From the NCBI RefSeq assembly GCF_014352855.1, contig NZ_CP060697.1, positions 930,001 through 994,000 on the forward strand: DNA of 64,000 bases. The letters are read 5' to 3'. The notes beneath the pieces are model-generated. The model was not told the origin of the DNA. It saw nothing but the letters and a program-made list of their open reading frames with translations, and did not search any database. This stretch comes from Sphingomonas sabuli. GTDB lineage: Bacteria; Pseudomonadota; Alphaproteobacteria; Sphingomonadales; Sphingomonadaceae. Shown here in pieces: positions 52,926 through 62,720 of the stretch. Position 1 is the stretch's first letter. Every line of letters begins with the position of its first letter. The translations under genes were made by a program, and so were the position numbers.

Positions 52926-53642
52926 TTATTCGCCCTTGCGGGCCATGGCGACGGCGCGCTTGAGTTCGTCGTAGCCGACCGCGCTGTTGATCACCCGGTC
53001 GCCGATGATGAACAGCGGCGTTCCAGTGGCGCCAAGCGCGCTGGCCAGCTCGAAATTCTTCTTCAGCTCGGCCTCGACGTCGGCGCTTTCCTGCGGCTTG
53101 GGATCAATGCCCGCCGCCTTGCTGGCGACCGCAAGCGTTTCGGGACCCGGCTTGCCCGCTTCCCACAAAGTGTCGTGGAACTGCGTGAAGCGCCCGGCCT
53201 TCGATGCCGCCAGCGACAACCGCGCGGCGGTCACGCTCTGCGGGCCGAGAATCGGGAATTCGCGATAGACGACGCGGACGCCGGGATCCTCGCGGATCAG
53301 CTTTTCCAGATCGTCGTTGCTGCCTTTGCAATAGGGGCAGGCGTAATCGTAGAATTCGACCAGCGTCACGTCGGGCTTGCTCGACCCCTTCCACGACGTA
53401 CCGAACGGCGTTTCGATCGCGGCGCGGTGCTGGGCCAGAAGCGGCGCATATTGGCGGTCGCGCAGCGCTTCGCCCGCATCGACCAGGATTTGCGGATCGG
53501 CGAGGATGCCGTTGCGAACGATCCGGCCCGACAGATATTGCGGAACGACCAGCACCAGCAGCGCCGCCGTCAGCAGCGCCCCCACCAGTCCGCCCAATAT
53601 TGCGGACGTCAGGTGCCCGGGGCCGCTTCGCGTGTCGTTCAC
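52926..53642 (-). CDS. DsbA-family thioredoxin-fold protein, membrane anchored
   Basis: 238 aa, GTG start. N-terminal anchor ~12-33 (LTSAILGGLVGALLTAALLVLVV), then a thioredoxin domain with active site CPYC in VEFYDYACPYCKGS (~residues 97-100) and cis-proline loop GTPLFIIGD. This is the DsbA/Com1/ScsC-like group of periplasmic disulphide oxidoreductases. The GTG start shares one base with the M48 stop (TAGTG). Placed behind a metalloprotease/chaperone gene, it suits envelope protein quality control. Oxidase versus isomerase role not decidable. Confidence 0.92.
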   Translation of the reverse strand: MNDTRSGPGHLTSAILGGLVGALLTAALLVLVVPQYLSGRIVRNGILADPQILVDAGEALRDRQYAPLLAQHRAAIETPFGTSWKGSSKPDVTLVEFYDYACPYCKGSNDDLEKLIREDPGVRVVYREFPILGPQSVTAARLSLAASKAGRFTQFHDTLWEAGKPGPETLAVASKAAGIDPKPQESADVEAELKKNFELASALGATGTPLFIIGDRVINSAVGYDELKRAVAMARKGE

Positions 53643-55027
53643 TACTGTTTCTTTTCCCGATACCTTTTGTCGTCCTTAGCGAGCTCGGCGCGGGAAACCA
53701 TCGCAATGTCCTGCGCGCGCAGGTAATCGGACGTGCCCTGCGGGATATTGCGCAGCGCCATCTGCGCGCTCGAAAAGGCGAGCTTCGGATTACCCTCCAG
53801 ATTATTGCGCTCCGCGGTGGCCAGAGCGGCGCGGCCCATGTCGCCTTCACGCTCGTAGATCACGCCCATCTGGTACCAGGCGAAGGGATTCTGGTTGTCA
53901 CGGCCGATGGCGGCCTTGAGCACCTGCTTGGCCTCCGGGAAATTGTCGCGCTTTTCGGTCGCGATCAGGGCGTGGCCGAGCATCGAGGCGATCAGCGGCG
54001 TGTCGTCGGACAATCGGGTGGCATCGCGCAGCGGCGCAATGGCCGCTTCCGGCCGCCCGCTTTCCAGCAATATCTGCCCCTTCAGCTCCAGGAAATAGGG
54101 GTCGTCGGCATCGGTCGCGAGGAGCGCATTGGCTTCCGACAGCGCTTTTTCCGGATAGGCGCCAAGATGGTAAGCATAGGCCCGCGCGTAATGACCGGGA
54201 ACGCTCAGGTCGCTTTCCGGATATTTGGCGACCGCGCGCTTCGGATCGGTGAAGCCAAGCAGCTTGGCCTTGATCCGCTGGAATCGCCGTTCGAGGTCGG
54301 GATTGGGCGGCTTGCTCCACGCGGGATCGGCCTTGAGCTTGTTTTCCAGGCTCTGGATACGCTCGCCCGACAGCGGGTGGGTGCGGTCGTAACTGTCCTC
54401 GGCATAGATGGCGAGGCGATACTCGTTATTCTGCAGCTTGCCGAAGAAATCGAGCATGCCCTTTCCGCTGACCCCGGCGCCCGACAGATATTTCGCGCCG
54501 GCGGCGTCGGCGCTGCTTTCCTGCGTGCGGCTGAAGGCGAGGAACTTGCCCAGCGCGGCCTGCTGGCCCGCGGCCATGATGCCCATGCCCGCTTCGCCAG
54601 CGCCCGCGGCGACGGCCAGGGCGCCGAGAATCAGGGTGGCGATGGTCAGGCCGGTGGCTTCGCCGGCACCGTCCTGAATGCGGATAGCATGGCCGCCCGC
54701 AACATGGCCGAGTTCGTGCGCGATTACGCCCTGCAGCTCGTCCACTGTATCGGCGGAATTGAGCAGGCCGGACTGGATGTAGACCGTCTGGCCGGTGGCG
54801 ACGAAGGCGTTGATCTCCGGATCGTTGAGCAGGACGACCCTGACGTTGGCCGGGTCGAGCCCCGCCGCCTGGACCAGCGGCTTGCTGAGGTCGCGGAACA
54901 ACGCCTCGGTCTCGGCATCGCGAAGTATCGACGGGCCGCCATCGGCCGCGGCCGGCCGGGCGACCGACACCGTCAGCAAGACGAAGACAAGCATCAGCCG
55001 GGTGAGCCGGGACAGGAGCATGCTCAT
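53642..55027 (-). CDS. M48 family metalloprotease with TPR-like tail (BepA-like)
   Basis: 461 aa. Signal peptide (MLVFVLLTVSVARPAAA, ~10-27). Peptidase domain with HExxH in GVIAHELGHVAGGH (~118-122 for the HELGH) and the glutamate ligand in ESSADAAGAKYL; then an AEDSYDRTHPLSGERI HP motif. The C-terminal ~180 residues contain helical TPR-type repeats. This is the BepA/YfgC architecture, which degrades or assembles outer-membrane proteins such as LptD. An in-frame ATG at 55063 would add 12 residues. Coupled to the DsbA-like gene downstream; LptD folding also needs disulphides, a suggestive match. Confidence 0.93.
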   Translation of the reverse strand: MSMLLSRLTRLMLVFVLLTVSVARPAAADGGPSILRDAETEALFRDLSKPLVQAAGLDPANVRVVLLNDPEINAFVATGQTVYIQSGLLNSADTVDELQGVIAHELGHVAGGHAIRIQDGAGEATGLTIATLILGALAVAAGAGEAGMGIMAAGQQAALGKFLAFSRTQESSADAAGAKYLSGAGVSGKGMLDFFGKLQNNEYRLAIYAEDSYDRTHPLSGERIQSLENKLKADPAWSKPPNPDLERRFQRIKAKLLGFTDPKRAVAKYPESDLSVPGHYARAYAYHLGAYPEKALSEANALLATDADDPYFLELKGQILLESGRPEAAIAPLRDATRLSDDTPLIASMLGHALIATEKRDNFPEAKQVLKAAIGRDNQNPFAWYQMGVIYEREGDMGRAALATAERNNLEGNPKLAFSSAQMALRNIPQGTSDYLRAQDIAMVSRAELAKDDKRYREKKQ

Positions 55028-55091
55028 GCCCCGGACTTCACACGCACTGGCTGAACCCCGCATTTATCCGCGCGCCGTGTGGCCGCGAGCA

Positions 55092-57611
55092 TCAGCCGAA
55101 GGTGCGCTGCCACCATCCGCGGCGCGGTTCGCCCGGCTCGTCAGGATCGCCGCCGTTGGGGTCGTTGTCCGCATTGGGCACTGGGGCGGGTTCGGACGTA
55201 TCCGGGGCCTCCTCGGCCGCCTTGGCCTTGGTGCTGCGCTTGCGCGGCTTGGCCTTGGCCTTCTGCCCCGCATCGCCGTCGGTTTCGGGGGGCGGCGCTT
55301 CGGGCGGCGCCGGCTCTTCCGCTTCGGCCTTGGGCTTGGCCTTGGCGCGGCTGCGCTTTGGCTTGGGCTTCTCTTCCGGCGCGGCCTCGGTCTCGGCGAT
55401 CGGCGCTTCCGCGTCGACCGGTGTGTCGATCATCGGCGAACTGGCCGAGTCGACGATAGACTGGTCGCCGTCGTTCGCTTCCGCCGCCTCTTCCGACCGG
55501 CCCCGGCCGCGGCCACGGCCCCGGCTGCGGCGCGAACGCGGCTTCTTTTCGCCCTCGGCTTCGTCACCATCGCGGGTTTCCGGCTGGTCTGCCTGATCGG
55601 ATTGCTCATCCTGAACGCTCCGGTCCTCGGAACCGGCCTCGTCGGACGATTCCTCGCCGCCGCTGCCATTTTCGCCACCGCCGCGGCGACGGCCGCGTCC
55701 GCCGCGCCGCCGGCGACGGCGGCGGCGTCCGCCACGTTCGTCGGATTCACGGGATTCGCGGGACTCGCGAGACTCGCCGCGCTCGTCGCGGCGGTCCTCC
55801 TCGTCCTCGTCCTCTTCATCCTCATCGTCGTCGTCGGCACCGACCAGCGCGGCGTCCAGCTCGTCCTCGTCCTCATCGGGCGAATATTGCACCGGCTGGG
55901 TGCGCTGCATCGGGACCGGTTTGGGCCCGGAGCTTTCGACCGCCATCTTGGCGCCTTCGAAGCTCTCGTCGATGACGATTTCGATCGACACACCATAGCG
56001 CGCCTCGATTTCCGCCAGTTCCGACCTCTTTTTGTTGAGCACGTATACCGCCGCGTCGCGACCGGCGCGCAGCAGGATCCGCTCGCCCTTGCCCCGCGCA
56101 GCTTCGTCCTCGACGATGCGCAGCGCCGACAGGCCGGCGGAGGATGCCGTACGCATCAGTCCGGTGCCTTCGCAATGCGGGCACGGCTTGGTCGACGCTT
56201 CGAGTACGCCGGTCCGCAGCCGCTGGCGGCTCATTTCCATCAGCCCGAAGCTGGAAATGCGGCCGACCTGGATGCGCGCGCGGTCGTTCTTGAGCGCGTC
56301 CTTCATCGCCTTTTCGACTTTGCGGACATGGCTGTTCTGTTCCATGTCGATGAAGTCGATGACGACGAGGCCCGCCATGTCGCGCAGGCGCAGCTGGCGG
56401 GCGATTTCGGCCGCCGCTTCGAGGTTGGTCGCAAACGCGGTCTGCTCGATATTATGCTCGCGCGTCGACCGGCCGGAGTTGATGTCGATCGACACCAGGG
56501 CTTCGGTGGGATTGATGACCAGATAGCCGCCGGATTTCAGCTGGACCACCGGCTGGTACATGCCGGACAATTGGTCCTCGACCCCCGACCGCTGGAACAA
56601 GGGCGTGGATTCGGTATGCTGCTGAACCCGCTTAACGTGGCTGGGCATGAGCAATTTCATGAAGCCGCGCGCGGCCTTGTAACCGTCGTCGCCTTCAACG
56701 ATCACTTCGTCGATATCGCGATTGTACAGGTCGCGGATGGCCCGCTTGATCAGGTCGCTGTCGCGATAGATCAGCGCCGGGGCCGTGCTCTTGAGCGTCT
56801 TTTCGCGGATCTCGTCCCACAGGCGGGCAAGATAATCGAAATCGCGCTTGATCTCGGTCTTGGTGCGCGACAGCCCGGCGGTGCGGACGATCAGCCCCAT
56901 GGTCGACGGCAGGTTGAGGTCGGCCATGATCGACTTCAACCGCTTGCGGTCGGCGCCGTTGGAAATCTTCCGGCTGATGCCGCCGCCATGCGACGTGTTG
57001 GGCATCAGCACGCAATAGCGGCCGGCCAGGCTCAGATAGGTGGTCAGCGCGGCGCCCTTGTTGCCGCGTTCTTCCTTGACCACCTGAACCAGCAGTACCT
57101 GGCGGCGCTGGACGACGTCCTGGATCTTGTAGCGGCGGCGCAGGTTCTGGCGCTTCTGGCGCAGCTCGTCGGCAGCCGATTCGTCGACCGGCGAGCGGTG
57201 CGATCCGGTGCCGGCCTCGACGGATTCGTCGCCGCCTTCGCCGTCCTCGCCCTCGTCGCCATGATCATTGTCATGGTCGTGATAATCGTCGCCGCCGTTG
57301 CGCAGGCGCTCTTCCTCGGCTGCGGCCTCGGCTTCTTCCTTCAGCAGCGCGTCGCGGTCCGCCTTCGGAATCTGGTAATAATCCGGGTGGATTTCGCTGA
57401 ACGCCAGGAAACCGTGGCGATTGCCGCCATAGTCGACGAACGCCGCCTGGAGCGACGGTTCGACGCGAGTAACCTTGGCTAGATAGATATTCCCTTTGAG
57501 CTGCTTGTGCTCGGCGGATTCGAAATCAAACTCCTCGATCCGGCTTCCCTTGACGACGGCGACCCGGGTTTCCTCCGGGTGGCGCGCATCGATCAGCATG
57601 CGCATGGACAT
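55092..57611 (-). CDS. rne: Ribonuclease E/G family protein
   Basis: 839 aa. Catalytic half: S1 domain (~35-170) interrupted by a long acidic, His/Asp-rich insert (~95-140, about DDYHDHDNDHGDEG); DNase-like catalytic segments SIDINSGRST (~377) and VVIDFIDME (~420); Zn-link CPHCEGTG (~477). The C-terminal half is disordered: acidic stretches, an Arg tract, repeated Ser/Arg/Glu runs, then Lys/Pro/Glu-rich sequence to a conserved end GWWQRTFG, typical of alphaproteobacterial degradosome scaffolds. Start ATG 57611 has GGAG 8 nt upstream; longer in-frame starts are not supported. Its ~400-nt upstream region could hold an autoregulatory leader. Confidence 0.96.
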   Translation of the reverse strand: MSMRMLIDARHPEETRVAVVKGSRIEEFDFESAEHKQLKGNIYLAKVTRVEPSLQAAFVDYGGNRHGFLAFSEIHPDYYQIPKADRDALLKEEAEAAAEEERLRNGGDDYHDHDNDHGDEGEDGEGGDESVEAGTGSHRSPVDESAADELRQKRQNLRRRYKIQDVVQRRQVLLVQVVKEERGNKGAALTTYLSLAGRYCVLMPNTSHGGGISRKISNGADRKRLKSIMADLNLPSTMGLIVRTAGLSRTKTEIKRDFDYLARLWDEIREKTLKSTAPALIYRDSDLIKRAIRDLYNRDIDEVIVEGDDGYKAARGFMKLLMPSHVKRVQQHTESTPLFQRSGVEDQLSGMYQPVVQLKSGGYLVINPTEALVSIDINSGRSTREHNIEQTAFATNLEAAAEIARQLRLRDMAGLVVIDFIDMEQNSHVRKVEKAMKDALKNDRARIQVGRISSFGLMEMSRQRLRTGVLEASTKPCPHCEGTGLMRTASSAGLSALRIVEDEAARGKGERILLRAGRDAAVYVLNKKRSELAEIEARYGVSIEIVIDESFEGAKMAVESSGPKPVPMQRTQPVQYSPDEDEDELDAALVGADDDDEDEEDEDEEDRRDERGESRESRESRESDERGGRRRRRRRRGGRGRRRGGGENGSGGEESSDEAGSEDRSVQDEQSDQADQPETRDGDEAEGEKKPRSRRSRGRGRGRGRSEEAAEANDGDQSIVDSASSPMIDTPVDAEAPIAETEAAPEEKPKPKRSRAKAKPKAEAEEPAPPEAPPPETDGDAGQKAKAKPRKRSTKAKAAEEAPDTSEPAPVPNADNDPNGGDPDEPGEPRRGWWQRTFG

Positions 57612-58010
57612 TGAATATTCTCCGGGAGCGGCCGCGCGGCATCGAAGCCGGCCGGCGCGCCTTTGACTGGGCCAGCCCGGGCGGGTGTCGGTCGCTGGTG
57701 CTGGCAGATGAAGGTGATGTCGTGTCTGCTGCGCGCGCCAGACCCGCGACAGGTGCGGGAACACCTTCTCGCTGCTCGGACAGGAGCGCGCGAGTGGTGT
57801 TTAGTGGCGTCATACAGCATCAACCTGTTGGGCCGCTTCCCGTTACGGGGCGTGCGGCGGTCCCTCGGCAGGAAGCCGGGGTAATGTCGGTTAGCATCGC
57901 CCAGCCGTGTCCGCAACAAACTTGCCTTCATCGTCGCGCGACGAGCGGTAAGTAGCTGTTAACCATGAATTCGTGATAAACAGCCGATTACCGGCAGTTT
58001 CGGAGAGTGG
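57612..58010. other. 399-nt divergent intergenic region between rne and the amidase gene
   Basis: No convincing gene. It must hold the rne promoter and leader on the minus strand and the amidase promoter on the plus strand. Several GC-rich hairpins are visible on the rne side (for example CCCGC/GCGGG around 57748-57765), as expected for a leader that RNase E may cleave for autoregulation. The part near 57950-58000 is AT-rich (TAACCATGAATTCGTGATAAAC), suggesting the promoter region of the amidase. An Arg-rich open frame here lacks gene features. Confidence 0.5.
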
Positions 58011-58874
58011 ATGCCAGCGGGGGTGAACAGACAGCGGCTGATGGTCGGCGGCGGCATATTTGCCGTTGCCGCGACGGCCCTGCTTGCCCTTGGCACGTCG
58101 GCCTTCGCCGGCGGCGTCGGCGACAGCGCGCCGAGCGTCACCGTGCCCCTGCCCTCCCCGCACGTCGGGCTGAAGATTATCGAAGCGCGCGTGCCGGGCC
58201 GGCCGCTAGTGCTGATCGACCCCGGCCATGGCGGCCGCGACCCCGGCGCCAGCGCGGTGTCCGGCGACGTCAGCGAAAAAGCGCTGACCCTGGAATTCGC
58301 GCGCGAGCTGCGCGATGCGCTGGCCAAGCGCGGCCGGGTGCGCATCGCGCTGACCCGCGAAGACGACCGCTATTTGACACTTGAGCAGCGCTCGGCCCTT
58401 GCCCGCCGCGTCGGGGCGAGCCTCTATGTATCGCTGCACATGGACAGCGCGCCCAATCCGCTGGCGCGCGGAGCCAGCATCTACTCCTTGTCCGATGTCG
58501 CATCCGATGCCGAAGCGGCGCGCCTGGCCCGATCGGAAAATCGCGCGCTCGGCCGCTCCGCCGGGTCGGACGGATCGGTCCGCGCAATCCTGTCCGACCT
58601 CGTGCTGCGCAGCCGCATGTCCGCGTCCGCCGACTTTGCCGAACGGCTGGTGCGCCATTCGACCGGCCGCGTCGCGCTTCGCCCGCAACCGCACCGCTTT
58701 GCCGATTTCCACGTCCTGCGCAGCGCCGGCGTGCCCGCCGTGCTGTTCGAAGCGGGCTATATCAGCAACGTCGACGACGAAGCGTTGCTGCGGTCGCCCG
58801 AGCAGCGCGCGCGGATCGTCGCGGCGCTTGCCTCTTCCATCGAAGCCGATATGGCCGCTCGGGCATTGCGCTAA
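58011..58874 (+). CDS. N-acetylmuramoyl-L-alanine amidase (Amidase_3)
   Basis: 287 aa. Signal-type N-terminus (residues 12-33, hydrophobic run with AFAGG cleavage). Amidase_3 zinc site: VLIDPGHGGRDPGA (His), EKALTLEFARE (Glu), YVSLHMDSAPN (His) and the catalytic LFEAGYISN (Glu). Cleaves the amide between MurNAc and L-Ala in the periplasm, for cell separation. No AMIN or LysM domain, so it is a single-domain form. Ribosome site GGAGAG very near the ATG. First gene of a probable amidase-PBP1A-prfB unit. Confidence 0.94.
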   Translation: MPAGVNRQRLMVGGGIFAVAATALLALGTSAFAGGVGDSAPSVTVPLPSPHVGLKIIEARVPGRPLVLIDPGHGGRDPGASAVSGDVSEKALTLEFARELRDALAKRGRVRIALTREDDRYLTLEQRSALARRVGASLYVSLHMDSAPNPLARGASIYSLSDVASDAEAARLARSENRALGRSAGSDGSVRAILSDLVLRSRMSASADFAERLVRHSTGRVALRPQPHRFADFHVLRSAGVPAVLFEAGYISNVDDEALLRSPEQRARIVAALASSIEADMAARALR

Positions 58875-58934
58875 CCCACTGCGCCATTGGCGCTTCCCGC
58901 AACGAGGCCGAGCGACTACACGATCCTTAAAGCC

Positions 58935-61556
58935 ATGAAGTCCGACAGTCTCCCGCTCCCGCGCGTTCCGATGCCCGACCTCGTCACCTTCAACCAGCGG
59001 GTGCACGACCGCATCGACCCGTTCTTCGCCCGCCGCGGGGTCAAGCTCATCAGCATCGTCGGCGCGGCGCTATTTGCCTTGTTCGCCGCCGTATGGCTTT
59101 ATTTCGCGACCGGCCTGCCGTCGGCGGACACGCTGCTTGCCTACCAGCCTCCGTTGCCGAGCAAGGTTCGCGACCATGACGGCAATCCGGTGCAGAACTT
59201 CGCCCGCGAACGGCGCGTCAATCTTGCCTACGACGAGTTCCCGCCGGTGGTGGTGCAGGCCTTCATCTCCGCCGAGGACAAGACCTTTTTCCGCCACGGC
59301 GGCATCGATTATGCCGGCCTCGTCGGCGCGGTCGGCGATTATGCGCTGAAGACCGTTACCGGCGGCGGCCGCGCCCGCGGCGGTTCGACCATCACGCAGC
59401 AGGTCGCCAAGAGCCTGTTGCAGGACAGCAGCTACAATATCGGCCGCAAGATCCGCGAGGCGATCCTCGCCTTCCGGCTCGAATCCACCTTGTCCAAGGA
59501 ACAGATCCTCGAACTGTACCTCAACCAGAGCTTCCTTGGCCGCAACGCCTATGGGGTCCAGGCCGCGTCGCGCGCCTATTTCGACAAGGACGTCGACGAC
59601 CTGACTCTGTCCGAAGCCGCCTATCTTGCCGTGCTGCCCAAGGCGCCGTCCAACTATGACCCCGTCCGCCAGACGCAGCGCGCGCTCGACCGCCGCAATT
59701 ACGTTCTGAGCGAGATGCACGGCAACGGCTACATCACGGAAGCGCAATGGCGCGCGGCCGCGTCCACCCCGCTGGGCACCATCCGCTACGGCGGCGGCGA
59801 GCATTTCCGCGACATGGGCGGCTATTTCATGGAAGAGGTCCGCCGCGACCTCCTCAAGCGTTTCGGCGAGACTGCCGAGGACGGCGCCAACAGCGTCTAT
59901 GCCGGCGGCCTGTGGGTGCGCACCTCGGTCGTGCCGGTCATGCAGGACGCCGCCGCGGAAGCGCTTCGCGAAGGGCTTGCCAGTTTCGACGGCAATCGCG
60001 GCTGGCGCGACCTTGGCAAGAGCATCGAGATCGACGGCGACTGGGCCGGCCTTCTCGACCGCACGCCCATCGGCACCGGCTTTCCCGACTGGAGGAAGGC
60101 GGTCATCCTGTCCAAGGATGGCGGGTCGGCGGAAATCGGCTTCGCCAACGGCGACAAGGGCACGATTTCCGCTTCGGCCGCGTCGGTGCCCAAGCGCGGC
60201 GGCGGTGGCAGCGCATTCAGCAATTTCCGTCCCGGCATGATCATCGTCGTCAAGGACCAGGGCAACGGCAGCTATGCGCTGCGCTCCATCCCCGAGATCG
60301 GCGGCGGCTTCCTGGCGGAAGAAGTGCACACCGGCCGAATCCTCGCCATGCAAGGCGGCTTCGACGTCATCGGCTCGTCCTACAACCGGGCGACGCAGGC
60401 GCTTCGCCAGCCGGGCTCCTCGTTCAAGCCGATCGTCTACGAAACCGCGCTCGAAAACGGCATGACCCCGGCGTCGATCGTCGTCGATGCGCCCTTCTGC
60501 GTGTGGCAGGGCGCGGGCCTGGGCAACAAGTGTTTCACCAACTTCGACCATCGCTATTCGGGGCCGAAGACGATGCGCTGGGGCGTCGAACAGTCGCGCA
60601 ACCTGATGACCATCCGCGCAGCGTCAGAGGTCGGCATGGCCAAGGTGACGGACACTGCGCGCAAGCTCGGCGTCGGCGACTATCCCAATTACCTGTCGAT
60701 CGCGCTTGGCGCCGGCGACACGACGGTGGCCCGGCTGGTCAATGCTTATGCCATCCTCGCCAACCAGGGCCGGTCGGTGAACCCGACGATGATCGACTAT
60801 GTCCAGGACCGTAACGGCAAGGTCATCTATCGCACCGACAACCGTTGCGAGGTCATGCAGACCTGCAACGCGCCCGATTGGGACGGCAAGGCGATGCCGC
60901 GGCCGCCGGTACGGACCAAGCAATTGCTCGATCCGATGGCCGCATTCCAGATGGTCCACATCCTTGAAGGCGTGGTTGAACGCGGCACCGCGACCGTGCT
61001 GCGCGACCTCGACCGGCCGATGTTCGGCAAGACCGGTACGACCAGCGGACCGACCAACGTGTGGTTCGTCGGCGGCACGCCCGATGTGGTGGCCGGCGTC
61101 TACCTTGGCTACGACCAGCCTCGCCCGCTGGGCGGTTGGGCACAGGGCGGCCGGGTTGCCGCGCCGATCTTCAAGCAATGGGCCAAGGCGTCGTTGAAGG
61201 ATTATCCGAAGACACCGTTCGTCGCACCGGCCGGGATCCGCTGGGTGCGGGTCGACCGAGGCAGCGGACGGCGCGTGTTCGGCACCTTCCCGACCACCGT
61301 CGATCCCAAGAGCCAGGTCATCTGGGAAGCCTTCCAGCCGCAGACCGAGCCGCGCCGCAGCTTCCGCCACCGCCGTGGCGAGGATGTCGCCGAAGTCGCT
61401 GCCCAGCAGACCGCCCAGCAGCGCCGGCGCCGTCCGGCCGCGGTCAGGCGCCAGCAAGCCCCGGCAGCCAGCGCCGACCAGCCCGCATGGATGCGGCCGC
61501 TGCCCGCGCCGCAGCCGCAGCCCGCGCCCGCCCAGAACACCACCGCGCCGCTGTAA
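58935..61556 (+). CDS. mrcA: Penicillin-binding protein 1A (class A, bifunctional)
   Basis: 873 aa. Polymerises glycan strands and cross-links peptides at the inner membrane. N-terminal anchor ~38-60; GT51 transglycosylase with ISAEDKTFFRHGGID (~110-124, catalytic Glu) and GGSTITQQVAKSLL; an OB-like region with GGGGSAFSNFRPG; transpeptidase with SxxK in PGSSFKPIVY (Ser ~494), SRN in EQSRNLMT and KTGTT (~699). The C-terminal ~70 residues are Pro/Gln/Ala/Arg-rich. Frame opens upstream, but ATG 58935 matches the anchor. It follows the amidase by 60 nt and precedes prfB by 36 nt. Confidence 0.96.
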   Translation: MKSDSLPLPRVPMPDLVTFNQRVHDRIDPFFARRGVKLISIVGAALFALFAAVWLYFATGLPSADTLLAYQPPLPSKVRDHDGNPVQNFARERRVNLAYDEFPPVVVQAFISAEDKTFFRHGGIDYAGLVGAVGDYALKTVTGGGRARGGSTITQQVAKSLLQDSSYNIGRKIREAILAFRLESTLSKEQILELYLNQSFLGRNAYGVQAASRAYFDKDVDDLTLSEAAYLAVLPKAPSNYDPVRQTQRALDRRNYVLSEMHGNGYITEAQWRAAASTPLGTIRYGGGEHFRDMGGYFMEEVRRDLLKRFGETAEDGANSVYAGGLWVRTSVVPVMQDAAAEALREGLASFDGNRGWRDLGKSIEIDGDWAGLLDRTPIGTGFPDWRKAVILSKDGGSAEIGFANGDKGTISASAASVPKRGGGGSAFSNFRPGMIIVVKDQGNGSYALRSIPEIGGGFLAEEVHTGRILAMQGGFDVIGSSYNRATQALRQPGSSFKPIVYETALENGMTPASIVVDAPFCVWQGAGLGNKCFTNFDHRYSGPKTMRWGVEQSRNLMTIRAASEVGMAKVTDTARKLGVGDYPNYLSIALGAGDTTVARLVNAYAILANQGRSVNPTMIDYVQDRNGKVIYRTDNRCEVMQTCNAPDWDGKAMPRPPVRTKQLLDPMAAFQMVHILEGVVERGTATVLRDLDRPMFGKTGTTSGPTNVWFVGGTPDVVAGVYLGYDQPRPLGGWAQGGRVAAPIFKQWAKASLKDYPKTPFVAPAGIRWVRVDRGSGRRVFGTFPTTVDPKSQVIWEAFQPQTEPRRSFRHRRGEDVAEVAAQQTAQQRRRRPAAVRRQQAPAASADQPAWMRPLPAPQPQPAPAQNTTAPL

Positions 61557-61592
61557 CCGGCGGCCGGCACAGCAGACGAAAGACGATTTGAA

Positions 61593-62720
61593 ATGCGCGC
61601 AGAAGCGCAAGCCCATGTCGACCAGATCAACGCCGCGACCGAGCTGTTGCGCCGGTTCCTTGATTGGGACCGCGCCCAGCGACGGCTCGAGGAGTTGAAC
61701 GCCAAGGTCGAGGACCCGACGCTGTGGGACGATCCCAAGGCGGCGCAGGACGTCATGCGCGAACGCCGCCGGCTGGACGAGGCGATCGGCGCGACCCGGT
61801 CGATCGAGCGCGAACTGGCGGACATCGTCGAGCTGATGGAAATGGCCGACGGCGAAGGCGATAACGCCCTTGTCGACGATGCCGTGAAGAGCCTGGCCGA
61901 CCTTGCCGAGCGGGCGGAGCGCGACAAGGTCGCTGCGCTGCTGGCCGGCGAAGCCGACGCCAATAATGCTTATGTCGAAGTCAACGCCGGGGCCGGCGGG
62001 ACCGAAAGCCAGGACTGGGCGGAAATGCTGTTGCGCATGTATTCCCGCTGGGGCGAGCGGCACGGCAACAAGGTCGAGATGATCGACCACCATTCGGGCG
62101 AGCAGGCGGGCATCAAGTCGGCGACCATTCTGGTCAAAGGCGAGAACGCCTATGGCAATCTGAAGACCGAAAGCGGCGTTCACCGGCTGGTCCGGATCAG
62201 CCCCTACGACGCCAATGCGCGCCGCCACACCAGCTTTTCCAGCGTCTGGGTCTATCCCGAGGTCGACGATGACATCGAGATCGAGGTCAACGAAAGCGAC
62301 CTGCGCATCGACACCTATCGCGCATCCGGCGCGGGTGGGCAGCACGTCAACACCACCGACAGTGCGGTGCGCATCACCCACGTCCCTACCGGGATCGTCG
62401 TCGCCTGCCAGAACGAGCGGTCGCAGCACAAGAATCGCGCCTCGGCGATGAAACAGCTGAAGGCGCGGCTGTACGAAGCCGAGCTGCAAAAGCGCGAAGC
62501 GGAGGCCAATGCCGCCAATGCCGCCAAGACCGACATCGGCTGGGGCCATCAGATCCGCAGCTACGTGCTGCAGCCCTATCAGCTGGTGAAAGACCTGCGC
62601 ACGGGCGTCACATCGACCGCGCCCGGCGACGTACTTGACGGCGACCTCGACCGCTTCATGGCCGCGGCCCTGTCGCAGCGGGTGACCGGCGAGACCGTCG
62701 AGGTCGAGGATGTCGACTAG
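61593..62720 (+). CDS. prfB: Peptide chain release factor 2
   Basis: 375 aa. Terminates at UGA and UAA. Seen: GAGGQHVN with the GGQ motif (~248) that triggers hydrolysis, and a stop-recognition SPY-type tripeptide ([13 protein letters not shown], ~203) where E. coli has SPF. The start [12 protein letters not shown] reads continuously through the position where E. coli uses a +1 programmed frameshift; there is no in-frame UGA there, so regulation by frameshift is absent. 36 nt after PBP1A. The next gene overlaps its 3' end by 11 nt. Confidence 0.97.
   Translation: MRAEAQAHVDQINAATELLRRFLDWDRAQRRLEELNAKVEDPTLWDDPKAAQDVMRERRRLDEAIGATRSIERELADIVELMEMADGEGDNALVDDAVKSLADLAERAERDKVAALLAGEADANNAYVEVNAGAGGTESQDWAEMLLRMYSRWGERHGNKVEMIDHHSGEQAGIKSATILVKGENAYGNLKTESGVHRLVRISPYDANARRHTSFSSVWVYPEVDDDIEIEVNESDLRIDTYRASGAGGQHVNTTDSAVRITHVPTGIVVACQNERSQHKNRASAMKQLKARLYEAELQKREAEANAANAAKTDIGWGHQIRSYVLQPYQLVKDLRTGVTSTAPGDVLDGDLDRFMAAALSQRVTGETVEVEDVD

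Noticed and set aside
57593..57931. 112-codon frame on the minus strand in the rne upstream region
   Set aside because: Arg/Pro-rich, overlaps the rne start in another frame, has no clear ribosome site and no recognisable domain. Kept as leader or promoter DNA.
61593..61700. Possible programmed frameshift in prfB
   Set aside because: The N-terminus reads through without an in-frame TGA at the usual place, so no frameshift is needed.
62196..62210. SPY in place of SPF in the RF2 recognition loop
   Set aside because: Aromatic replacement that I believe is common in alphaproteobacterial RF2; not taken as evidence of altered stop-codon use.
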